From NCBI GenBank assembly GCA_016926625.1, contig JAFGOE010000044.1, positions 1 through 48,596 on the forward strand: DNA of 48,596 bases, read 5' to 3'. The stretch comes from Candidatus Zhuqueibacterota bacterium. Lineage in GTDB: Bacteria > Zhuqueibacterota > Zhuqueibacteria > Thermofontimicrobiales > Thiofontviventaceae. Shown here piece by piece: positions 35,901 to 43,815 of the stretch. The translations under genes were made by a program, and so were the position numbers. Numbering within the stretch: the first letter of the stretch is position 1; the number at the start of each line of letters is the position of its first letter. The notes under the pieces are model-generated. The model had not been told where the DNA came from, ran no database searches, and saw only the letters and a program-made list of their open reading frames with translations.

Positions 35901-36853
35901 TTTTGATACAGAGCATCATCGTCTGTATTGCGTATCGGCTGTGTGGTCTCAAAAAGAAAGCCGCGTACATGACCCCAGGCTCCTTCCACATAAGGACGAT
36001 CTGCAGAAAACCGGTCACCGTTCACCGCGCTATAGGCTTCGCCTCCAACATTTGCGCGGATCTCAAGCGGTGGATCTCCGTTGATGAGTTCGAAAAGGAC
36101 GGTCTGCATGCCGTTATTCGTGGTGATATCGATAGTCGCCGTATTCAACCCGACATCCGCCATGTTCCTGTCGACTACTACCTCAACCACTGCCTCCTTC
36201 ATCGATGTTAATGCCCCGTTCGTCGGTTCGATAGAACTCAACCAGTCGACATCACCGCTCGCAGTTGCTGTCCATACGAGCGTTCCCGCCCCCCTATTTT
36301 TAATGACAAACGACCTCCGTTCGAGGGACATGTTAAAATCGATGACTCGTGGATCGACGGCTAATATAGGTGCTGTCGGATAGGGACCCACTTCAACGAT
36401 AATACTGATGATCGCATCTCCACCGTTAGATCCGATAATGATCTGCCCGTAGTTAGGGCCGGCAGGTAATTGGCTGCGCGATACATCGACTCGCACGACG
36501 GCGCTCTCGAGATGTTCCAGGCTACCGCTGCTTGAACCATTGATTGAGATCCACGATTCGTCCGGATCTTCGTTGCAATGCCAATTCAATGCCACCACAC
36601 CGTTATTCGTTATCACAAACGTCAACGAAGTGAGCGCGTAACCATAATCCAGCAAGGTTTTATCGATGGATAGAAGTGCTGTATTTTCGCTTTCAATCTC
36701 CTTTAACATCTCAACCTGGAGTAGATCCCCCGGAAGTGGTTCACCTGCTCGAAGGCAGGTCAAACCAATCATATGAAGAACGCTAAGAAGGATAATGCTA
36801 AGTAAAATTCCCCCGACGACCTTTCGGCTTGCAGCCAATTCGTCTGAATACAT
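32942..36853 (-). CDS. Large surface protein: five BACON-like and four malectin domains with type IX tail
   Basis: The 1303-residue protein has a signal anchor/peptide near residues 13-35, then BACON-like, BACON-like, malectin, and three further BACON-like/malectin pairs, ending in a type IX tail. Approximate positions: BACON-like 55-155, 160-260, 425-520, 685-780, 940-1035; malectin 265-420, 525-680, 785-935, 1040-1190; tail 1215-1303. Malectin modules show RVNCGG, Y.TTDPI..T.DD.LYQ and FAEIYF; BACON-like ones show LDFG...SF.I.N.G and SNGG. Malectins bind diglucosides in animals, so glycan binding is likely. No catalytic domain is seen. I chose the ATG at 36853 (AAAGG upstream); a GTG three codons earlier is possible. 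Confidence 0.9.
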   Translation of the reverse strand: MYSDELAASRKVVGGILLSIILLSVLHMIGLTCLRAGEPLPGDLLQVEMLKEIESENTALLSIDKTLLDYGYALTSLTFVITNNGVVALNWHCNEDPDESWISINGSSSGSLEHLESAVVRVDVSRSQLPAGPNYGQIIIGSNGGDAIISIIVEVGPYPTAPILAVDPRVIDFNMSLERRSFVIKNRGAGTLVWTATASGDVDWLSSIEPTNGALTSMKEAVVEVVVDRNMADVGLNTATIDITTNNGMQTVLFELINGDPPLEIRANVGGEAYSAVNGDRFSADRPYVEGAWGHVRGFLFETTQPIRNTDDDALYQKELFWIDGYKFDLPNGIYTVTLHFAELYYFYIGGRIFDVFIENVLMLDKLDIFAEVGLYSALKYNFEHIAVTDGRLDIDFKHWMAHSKLSAIEVITESTTSPLIAISPSQLDFGVDQNSLTFLIQNIGNDVLDWTIDKNLTNSWITSIVPVAGSVSAGGQQSVAVSIDRHGLANGEYFENLAIQSNGGYASIDLKMSVNEPQSSTQRVNCGGVEDYVDRTGHVWYRDKPYSIGGCGYVRGNSYETTDPIHDTEDDKLYQTEHWDMSEYRFDISNGFYEVNLHFAEIYFNSSGMRVFQVDIEGDRRLSTFDIYKEVGHDRALIKTFMVQVNDQQLNIEFIPGIENPKISAIEIKPVNEEPLLSISTSILDFGLYANTMSFTIENLGLGILHWQISDQPDKEWMKSIRPDHGDLGAGASCMVSVDIDRTNIVPGSYEGSLSIESNGGAAVLHLRFQEQEASDYVRRVNCGSNHSYIDRRGDEWSADRSYTYGEWGYDGGFSYLTTDPIADTFDDVLYQSERWGLQGYKFDLENGHYEIQLLFAEIYFKKSGERNFHVMIEGQQVLTNFDIYSLYGHDRAALELFTTDVTDGQLNIEFIQCVEDPKISAILVRSIAEDPVLSVEPSTLDFGTGRVTMSCSIKNNGCGQLDWAMSGVAPQAWIASIMPDHGTLAAGASQPLTVTVNRDGLTSGEYREVLNILSNGGESVVEVLLSVIEPASYVQRVNCGGVTYYATTGEVWSGDQAYRISSWGHVAGHNYITSDPIASTDEDKIYQSERWGLSSYQFDVPNGDYDVTLLFAEIYFYSSGKRVFHVDLEGRRVLTNFDIYKEAGHDHALNKAFRVTVPDGQLNINFVPAIEDPKIAGIEIRKIESRMIAWDGEESSSVNAEISLPTEHVLYQNYPNPFNPSTTISFDLSEETSVKIDIYNSLGQCISTLLNGKMPAGMHSIVWNVDENSAMPLSSGVYFCVLQIKDSQKTMRYVKRMLLSK

Positions 36854-37096
36854 CCCGATCACCTTTCTTTCAAAAATTTCTCAAGATGATTACCACCCAA
36901 TGAGCATATTTTGTGAATCAAACTATATTTTGTAGATATCAGAAAGAAGAAGATCGATACACCGGAAGACAGAGCTTGCATATATAGAAGGCAAAACGTC
37001 CCGCTCAGTCTATGACTGACGTGAATTACGAAAAATCGCGTTATGTATAAAAATAGAACGTCATATTGCTGATACTGTTATCATTGAGCTATTTTT
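36854..37096 (-). other. Long (about 235-base) 5' leader of the malectin gene
   Basis: If the promoter at 37097-37125 is used, the transcript carries a leader from about 37089 to 36854, far longer than the 20-50-base leaders predicted elsewhere here. No known riboswitch or short gene was recognised in it. Confidence 0.35.
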
Positions 37097-37125
37097 AATA
37101 TAGACTTTATTTTATCACAAATCAA
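37097..37125 (-). promoter_or_regulatory. Putative sigma70-like promoter upstream of the malectin gene
   Basis: On the minus strand TTGATT (37125-37120) and TATATT (37102-37097) are exactly 17 bases apart, identical to the boxes at 10911. The rest of the interval up to 37296 holds a seven-base inverted repeat (TGTCCTC 37207-37213, GAGGACA 37228-37234) without a T-run and no gene. Confidence 0.5.
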
Positions 37126-37296
37126 GAAGAAAATGAGAAATGATGTATAAACCATGATCGACTCGCATCAATGATGATCTATTATTTTTCGAATCAAAGT
37201 ACGGTTTGTCCTCATGCCGGGATGGACGAGGACATGATGCGGACCCTCTTAGCGATAAATGTAATCAAGAGTACCATTTAGAAAGCATTGAATGAC

Positions 37297-39993
37297 TCAT
37301 CGATTCATCGCAGTGACCATTATTAGACGCATATGGTCGAGCAAAGCCGTATTCTCGTCCACATTCATATTCTCATCTGATTCTGTAAATTTCAAGGTAA
37401 ACCGATGTGTACCCGCATCCAGATCAATCACCCGGGAGTTGCTATATCCCCAATCATCCCAGATCCCCGAGCCCCGTTGCGGGAAAACGAAAGCAGCCGA
37501 CCTCCTATCGTCAATGAACAATGACCGGATCGCGCATTTATTGTCCGTATTAATCGGACCGCTACCGTTCGCATATCGAAAATCGATCGCGTATTTACCG
37601 GGCCACCGGATGGAAACGGAGAAAGTGATGATTCGGTTTTCATGTTTCGACATCTCGATGTATGCTCTCCCCTCGTGGCCGGCGATAGCATTTTCCCCTT
37701 TCTCAGCCAATTCGATCGGCTCGATAATCATCCGATCACTCTCAGGTATCACGGATACTGGTTGACTCAGGAAAGATTGCACACCATCCTTATCAACGGC
37801 CATCAGTTGATATTCAGCGAATTGATCCGTTTCGACGCGATAGTCATATGTATCAGCACTTAGCTCATATCGTCGAACACCATTTTTAAACACGACGTAT
37901 TTTACCGCAGCTTCGATGGGAGTCCACCTCAACTCATTCTCATCGATGCTCAAATCAGGTGTCTTCGGACTAATCATGTTTTCTACCACAGTAATCGTTC
38001 GATCATCCCGGATTTTATTCGTCAACTTGATTAAAACATCATGTTCCCCCATTAGATTTGCACTAATAAACGGTTCGCCTGTGAATTGACCATCGATAAA
38101 GGTAGAATCGATCTCATCGCCATAACCCATGATGCGTATATTCAAAATCGCCTCTCTATAGGTGAAATTACTCAGCACATGGTCGCCAGCATAAGCAGGA
38201 GGAACGAAAGGATTGAGGAAGAGCCCTTCCGGGGTAAATTGCATACCGTAGATGATACGATAAATTGTTGCCAGATTCGCGGCAACGCTCCACAATTGGC
38301 GATCCGAATTCGTTTCCGTACCCAGATAATCACCCGTCGTCGCCACCATATTCTCCTTATTGGTAAGGAACAGCGCAGCAGGACGATAGATGCTGGCCAG
38401 TCCATGTTCCACGGCAGGGTAATTCTTTACTTTTGCACTCGCCCATGTCCAATATCCGGCGACAAATGGCCAGATCGCATCGTTGTGATACGGAGGGATG
38501 GACGGAATCTGCGGATAGATGCATGCGGGACCGTACTCCAACAAGGGCATGGTGGCGACTATCGATTCGGCTTGCTGCCCGTCTGCAATGTCGAACAGCA
38601 CACACAGGGCTTCACCTAATGTTTCTGATCTTGGCGATAATGTCTTGAAATGTCTGCCATAAAGATATTGTCCATAGTATCCTCTATCAGCGATCCACAG
38701 ACGATCATTGATCGCTTGCTTTACATCCGATGCCATTTGCGAATATTTGCCGGAGTCATATCCCAGTAAGTCCGCCATCATCGCCACGATCTCCAGAGTG
38801 TGCTGATGAACGGCATTCGTGCCCAGGTTCAGGGAGCCGTAAATATCTTTCGGATCCATCCAGCGGGGATATGTCTGTTCCCGCCAATCGAGGAAAGACG
38901 ACTCACCAAAATAGAGATGAGTCGATTTATCGAATACTGTATATAGATCAGCGTCGACTGAATTTTTGATGACCTCATACGAATAGCGCAACCAATCCGC
39001 ATCACCAGTGAACAGATAGACCTCCCATGCTGCCAGTGCCCAGGTCATGCGGTCGGAAGAGATCGGCCAGGAGCCGCCCGTTCCGGTATCCTGGACGATT
39101 CTGTTGTTCTTTACCTTGGCGATCAGGCTTTTCTTCGAAGCCTCCGGATTGATGAACGCCAGCGATAATAATATGCTGTAACTCACATCTCGGGTCCAGA
39201 TCCCGGGCCACTTCGCTCCGGCCATAAACGCTCCGTCGTCTCTGATATCGAGTACCATCTCCTCCAGCGAGAGTGCATGCAATGCAGTAATCAGCGGTAG
39301 AGGTGATTGATATTGAGGATAGGATTCAATACGTTCGGTCAATTTCCAAATTTTAGGTTCCCCTCCTCTATCCTCCTCCTGCCTGAATTTGGGGAACAGC
39401 AGCGTTATTTCATAGATGCCATCCTGATCAGGATCAGACATTTTGTACTCAGGATGTTTTTGTAACGCAGTAAATTCCCAGGTCAGCGGATACACGCCAC
39501 CCGCGATATACAGTCCCTCAAAATCATCGGCTGGAATAGAATTCCCTTCGTACGTCGTAAAAAATCCCTGCGTTCTGAAAGCAGTTAAAACCTCGTTCAT
39601 ATCGACCCGAATGGTGACTTCCGTGTCCTCTGCTAAATAGCTTGAATAATCTTCGAATTTGATTTCAACCGATTCAGGATCCGGTTTACCGAAGTGATAG
39701 ATGTCGGATGTAAATTTACCGTTTACGGGTTCAATGAAGGCGACATGATCTTCACCCGGATATCGTTCGTTATCCAGACCATTGATGCTGAATTTAAATG
39801 TAATCACATTCCTGGTCGGTGCCCGATAAGCACTTTTATAGGTGGATAGTATTTCATGCGCTGATTGAATCTCAGCCCTGGCGGGATTTTGTATGATGGA
39901 ATGATCTGTAATTCTAAACGTGTCGGACACATATACCGATTTATCGGAACAATATAAAAACAGAATCAGCAGCAAAAATCCATAGCGCCACAT
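37297..39993 (-). CDS. (alpha/alpha)6-barrel glycoside hydrolase lipoprotein (GH63/MGH1-like)
   Basis: The 898-residue product begins with a lipobox (FLLLILFLYCSD, Cys near 15), indicating a lipoprotein. A starch-binding-like E-set domain (about 110-205: VTIRVDMN..., DPDQDGIYEITL) precedes an (alpha/alpha)6 barrel of about 400 residues with KWPGIWTRDVSYSILLSLAF, SWPISSDRMTWALAAWEVY, SFLDWREQTYPRW and PPYHNDAIWPFVAGYW, as in six-hairpin glycosidases related to GH63. A C-terminal CBM35/CBM6-like domain (about 790-898: FRYANGSGPIN, DDWGYSNSRVIDLDAGTH) follows. GGAGG lies five bases before the ATG. Alpha-glucosidase or alpha-mannosidase activity is plausible; the exact linkage is not visible. It has no type IX tail. 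Confidence 0.82.
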   Translation of the reverse strand: MWRYGFLLLILFLYCSDKSVYVSDTFRITDHSIIQNPARAEIQSAHEILSTYKSAYRAPTRNVITFKFSINGLDNERYPGEDHVAFIEPVNGKFTSDIYHFGKPDPESVEIKFEDYSSYLAEDTEVTIRVDMNEVLTAFRTQGFFTTYEGNSIPADDFEGLYIAGGVYPLTWEFTALQKHPEYKMSDPDQDGIYEITLLFPKFRQEEDRGGEPKIWKLTERIESYPQYQSPLPLITALHALSLEEMVLDIRDDGAFMAGAKWPGIWTRDVSYSILLSLAFINPEASKKSLIAKVKNNRIVQDTGTGGSWPISSDRMTWALAAWEVYLFTGDADWLRYSYEVIKNSVDADLYTVFDKSTHLYFGESSFLDWREQTYPRWMDPKDIYGSLNLGTNAVHQHTLEIVAMMADLLGYDSGKYSQMASDVKQAINDRLWIADRGYYGQYLYGRHFKTLSPRSETLGEALCVLFDIADGQQAESIVATMPLLEYGPACIYPQIPSIPPYHNDAIWPFVAGYWTWASAKVKNYPAVEHGLASIYRPAALFLTNKENMVATTGDYLGTETNSDRQLWSVAANLATIYRIIYGMQFTPEGLFLNPFVPPAYAGDHVLSNFTYREAILNIRIMGYGDEIDSTFIDGQFTGEPFISANLMGEHDVLIKLTNKIRDDRTITVVENMISPKTPDLSIDENELRWTPIEAAVKYVVFKNGVRRYELSADTYDYRVETDQFAEYQLMAVDKDGVQSFLSQPVSVIPESDRMIIEPIELAEKGENAIAGHEGRAYIEMSKHENRIITFSVSIRWPGKYAIDFRYANGSGPINTDNKCAIRSLFIDDRRSAAFVFPQRGSGIWDDWGYSNSRVIDLDAGTHRFTLKFTESDENMNVDENTALLDHMRLIMVTAMNR

Positions 39994-40063
39994 GTTACCT
40001 CCGCGGATATTGTAATTTCTTACAGCAATGAACATAGATTATCATCCGATGCAGACACCAATT

Positions 40064-40093
40064 CTTATATGAATAATAATCATGTTAAATCAA
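40064..40093 (-). promoter_or_regulatory. Putative promoter of the lipoprotein glycosidase gene
   Basis: On the minus strand TTGATT (40093-40088) precedes TATAAG (40069-40064) by 18 bases. It suggests that the lipoprotein glycosidase gene can be transcribed apart from the upstream GH31 gene. Confidence 0.35.
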
Positions 40094-40164
40094 ATATCAG
40101 GCGTCATACAGATTTTATCTTCAGGGACATCATTCTTTTGCTATAACCAGGCGTGTGAAATTCA

Positions 40165-43100
40165 CTATCTTAAAAACACCATTTTTTTCGAACCGTTATA
40201 ACTGGATGAGACCAGATTGCATAGATAGACACCGGATGACACCGTCAGCCCGGACCCATCGGTACCGTTCCAGGAGAACTTATGATGTCCTGCCATGAGT
40301 AGCCTGGCATCCAGAATGCTCTTCACTCGTTGTCCGTACACATTGTAAATTTCCATAGTCACTCGATTCGTTACCGGAAGATCGAAACTGATGATGCAGG
40401 TCGAATTGAACGGATTAGGGTAATTTTGGTACAGAGTAAAATTCTCTGGCAGATCACTGTTCATGGGATCAGACAGCACGGGAACACTGTAGGTCAGCTC
40501 GATGCGGGGTCGTATACTCACATCTTCATTCTCGGAACTAGCAAAGACTTTAGTGCCGCTGAATGTGCTCGGATTGATTTCGCGTAGTATCACGCCGTAA
40601 TTGCTGTCGGGCTCAGCTAACCAGAACAATAGACTCGAGGTGATATCCCATCGATATTCATTGCCGGTGTCGCTATGAACAACAATCTCGTCATCGGGCA
40701 TCTGCTTAAAATCACCACCTGGTTGGCGCCATGGTAGTGCGTTATGAAGTGCGCTGTTCCAGGTGACCGATCCGGTGAGCGCTAAATCCCCATCGATCGA
40801 CACGTCGGTATTTCCCTCAGCCCAGGTTCGGACTAACCGATGACAGGCGACGGATTTGCTGGGGTATCCGTTGCGAGTTTCATATAACAGAAGAACTAAT
40901 TCCGCCTTCATCAGACTCTCTGTCTGAAGAAATAGATCATTCAGGTCAAATTTAATCAGCATCGATTTTTCATCATCCTCACTATTGCCACCATAGCGAC
41001 ATACTTCGAACAGATGGTAGCCACCCATATTATTATCCGGAAAATGCTCAGCGATATGGGCATCGCTTGTTCCATGATATCCGTTTAATCCCTGTTGAAT
41101 CGTCTCAATGCGGAATGGATTTTTTTCACAGGTATAATACAGCGTGGCGGCAGACATAATATTCTGCAATCTGCTCTGATCAGCAATGTCTTTGATTGTA
41201 ATCGTATAATCCTCTCCCTCCTGATGAGGGGACGTCAGGAGTACTATTGTATTTCCGTTCGACATGGCCACCGCATTGACGACCGAGACCCCTTTGTTTA
41301 TCGCATAATTTCCTTCCCATTCAGCCGAATGCAATTCATCTCCTAATTTGACGCGTTCAGAAAAATAGACGTGCACCGTATTCCGATCGATGCAACGTAC
41401 TGAATCCACTGTCGGCGGAACGCGATCTGCCTGGTAGAAGACGTTAATGGTATGCGAAGCCCCATCATCATCGAGTCGCACCAAAGTCTTCTGTTTAGTA
41501 TCGTCATGAGTCCAACCATGGACCGTGCTATCGATGACCGCAACATCATCATTGCGCATCACGCGACGCCCGTCTAACAGAACACTATCCGGCTCATCGG
41601 GCATCAGCATAAATTCAGCCAGATAGTCGCGTTCAGCAGGAGTAAATACTCCCAGTCGCTGCTCAATGATCAGTTCAGACAAATCATCATCATGCCGGGA
41701 TCGAAATGAGGTATTACAATAGACATCGTCTTCATAGGCGTAGGTCAGCCCGTCGTCTTCGTAGAGAGTAAAGTGACCTTCATCGCCCGGATAATTGACG
41801 ATGCGCAACACAGGTCCCGAGACAGCGGCATCATCCACGATGCTTCCCGGAAATTGCATGGGAATGATGGCACCGGCTCTCACGAATAGAGGAATATTTT
41901 CCATGCTAACCGATAGGTTCACGTATTGGGGACCAATAAATTTGCTGCCTGTCCAAAATTCGTACCATGTTCCATCCGGAATAAAAACCGTAACAGAGGA
42001 TACAGACTCTTCGGTTACCGGACGCACGAACATCTCGTTGCCGAAAAACCATTGATCCGTCATATTCGCCAGGGAATTATTTTCAGGATACATAAAATGA
42101 AACGGTCGGACGATGGAGACGCCGGTTTCATGATTTTCACGAGCATAGCTGTAGATGTACGGAATGAAAGAGTAACGTAGATTAATATATTCTCTGGCGA
42201 TTTGCTCCGCCAATTCGCCAAAATACCAGGGTTCGCGTTCTTGATCCAATGAACCGTGGACGCGCATCAGCGGGACGAAGGTGGCAAATTGAATCCATCG
42301 GATGTAATTTTGCTGCGAAGGCGTACCATGAAAGCCGCCCGTATCCATGCTCCACCAACCGGATGCGAGGTTTACACTGCTGAGCATAAATACGCGCTGC
42401 CGCGCCATGCTATTGAATCCGGTGGGGATGTCACCGGACCAGTGCGCATACGCGTACCGCTGTGCACCCAGATAGAAATTTCTATTAATCGACCAGACCC
42501 GTATATTATTGTATTCTCGTTGTCCCTCGTAATTCGAACGTTGCATATTCATGAACATGAAGTTGCCACCGTACTCATCCGCCTCATCATTCCAGTATCC
42601 AACGATCCCTTTATCGTAGCTCCGTTCACGGATTCCAAAGCTCGACCAGTACCAATCCCTGACGCGATCATCAAGGAAATTAAGCCGTCCCACCCGCTTG
42701 CCGGTAAAATAATCGGTAGATTCGTCGAAAAAATAACTATTCTCGCTGTAGTGATTCCCCTGCATCGTATTGAGGTGAACGCGTGGTTTACGAATTCCGA
42801 ACAGCTTGATGCCCAGCGAATCGAGCTTCGGTTGTAGGGTTCCATTGATGGCTCCGGGGAATTTGGGACCCCAACGGAATTCACCATAATCGTCTTCACC
42901 ATAGGCCATCCAATCGAAATCGAGCACATAGACATCGATGGGGATATTTTTCACCCTGTACGTTGCGATATCATCGAGCAATTCGGCCTCATCGAGTCCC
43001 CATTCGGTGTTGATAAAACCTAAACTATATCTGGGGAAAAGCGGCGGTTTACCGGTGATGTCGGTCGCTGCTTCGAAAATGTGAGTCGGTTCTCCCGTAA

Positions 43101-43764
43101 AAACATAAATTTCAAATCCTGTACGGTTGTCATCGTGGTGCTTGATAAAAGACAGTTCATCTCCCTGGATATCAATTTTCCCGCCGTCCAGATCACAGAT
43201 CATGCCCCATCCGTTAGATGACCAGAGAAACGGGGCGCCTGCATCCCCCTGACTGCCGGCTTCAATGTCGATCTCTCCGCTTCTCGTAAGATCTCCGTTT
43301 TGATTATTCTCAATACCGTATATGTTTCCACCACCATGTAGACAGTGCAGGCGGTCATTGGTTATGTCAGTCAGCAATTGCTGATAAAACACGATACGTC
43401 CCTTATCATCCATGATCTTGATAAAAAATTCTGCTATACCGAACTCGACAGATAATTTAGATGTGCTAAATAAGATGGGGTCCCCTGTTGTATCGATGGT
43501 CACAGGGGTATATGGCCAATCTCTTTCCAGTATCATGAGAGTTGAAGGGGATTGAGTACCATCCGCGATATAGCTTATCTTAACAATCGATTCATCACAC
43601 GCCTGCAGCACGATGTTATCAATGCCATAATGAATTGAGAGCACATGATCCTGGATTTCAATAAGTTCATGGGCAGTCGCAAAAGAAACTGAAAAGGTGG
43701 AAACTATCGAGCAAACTATAATGAATAAAATTCGTCTTACCGTATTTCTCATGTCTATTTTCAT
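40165..43764 (-). CDS. Secreted GH31 glycosidase with Ig-like, DNRLRE and type IX tail domains
   Basis: The 1199-residue protein has a signal peptide (about 1-31), the GH31 N-terminal beta-sandwich, and a catalytic barrel with IDVYVLDFDWM near 275, nucleophile Asp393 in GYWNDEADE and acid/base Asp445 in HWSGDIPTGF. RVHGSLDQEREPW and LRYSFIPYIYSYA are typical of the family. After the beta domains come an SbsA-type Ig-like segment (VPPTVDSVRCIDRNTVHVYFSERV, about 775-865), a DNRLRE-type domain (about 870-1085) and a type IX tail from [17 protein letters not shown]31 enzymes act mostly on alpha-glucosides or alpha-xylosides. AAGGGA lies four bases before the ATG. It follows the esterase gene by 51 bases, likely in one operon. 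Confidence 0.93.
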   Translation of the reverse strand: MKIDMRNTVRRILFIIVCSIVSTFSVSFATAHELIEIQDHVLSIHYGIDNIVLQACDESIVKISYIADGTQSPSTLMILERDWPYTPVTIDTTGDPILFSTSKLSVEFGIAEFFIKIMDDKGRIVFYQQLLTDITNDRLHCLHGGGNIYGIENNQNGDLTRSGEIDIEAGSQGDAGAPFLWSSNGWGMICDLDGGKIDIQGDELSFIKHHDDNRTGFEIYVFTGEPTHIFEAATDITGKPPLFPRYSLGFINTEWGLDEAELLDDIATYRVKNIPIDVYVLDFDWMAYGEDDYGEFRWGPKFPGAINGTLQPKLDSLGIKLFGIRKPRVHLNTMQGNHYSENSYFFDESTDYFTGKRVGRLNFLDDRVRDWYWSSFGIRERSYDKGIVGYWNDEADEYGGNFMFMNMQRSNYEGQREYNNIRVWSINRNFYLGAQRYAYAHWSGDIPTGFNSMARQRVFMLSSVNLASGWWSMDTGGFHGTPSQQNYIRWIQFATFVPLMRVHGSLDQEREPWYFGELAEQIAREYINLRYSFIPYIYSYARENHETGVSIVRPFHFMYPENNSLANMTDQWFFGNEMFVRPVTEESVSSVTVFIPDGTWYEFWTGSKFIGPQYVNLSVSMENIPLFVRAGAIIPMQFPGSIVDDAAVSGPVLRIVNYPGDEGHFTLYEDDGLTYAYEDDVYCNTSFRSRHDDDLSELIIEQRLGVFTPAERDYLAEFMLMPDEPDSVLLDGRRVMRNDDVAVIDSTVHGWTHDDTKQKTLVRLDDDGASHTINVFYQADRVPPTVDSVRCIDRNTVHVYFSERVKLGDELHSAEWEGNYAINKGVSVVNAVAMSNGNTIVLLTSPHQEGEDYTITIKDIADQSRLQNIMSAATLYYTCEKNPFRIETIQQGLNGYHGTSDAHIAEHFPDNNMGGYHLFEVCRYGGNSEDDEKSMLIKFDLNDLFLQTESLMKAELVLLLYETRNGYPSKSVACHRLVRTWAEGNTDVSIDGDLALTGSVTWNSALHNALPWRQPGGDFKQMPDDEIVVHSDTGNEYRWDITSSLLFWLAEPDSNYGVILREINPSTFSGTKVFASSENEDVSIRPRIELTYSVPVLSDPMNSDLPENFTLYQNYPNPFNSTCIISFDLPVTNRVTMEIYNVYGQRVKSILDARLLMAGHHKFSWNGTDGSGLTVSSGVYLCNLVSSSYNGSKKMVFLR

Positions 43765-43815
43765 GTCGTCCCTTATGTCGTATCTCCTGTTTTAAACGCG
43801 ATATTTTTCTGCATC

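Noticed and set aside
37207..37234. TGTCCTC/GAGGACA inverted repeat considered as a terminator of the lipoprotein glycosidase gene
   Set aside because: The stem has only seven pairs around a 14-base loop and no T-run follows in the direction of transcription.
42256..42837. 193-codon open frame on the plus strand inside the GH31 gene
   Set aside because: It lies wholly antisense to conserved GH31 catalytic sequence, has no ribosome binding site or recognisable motif, and is best explained as a shadow frame.
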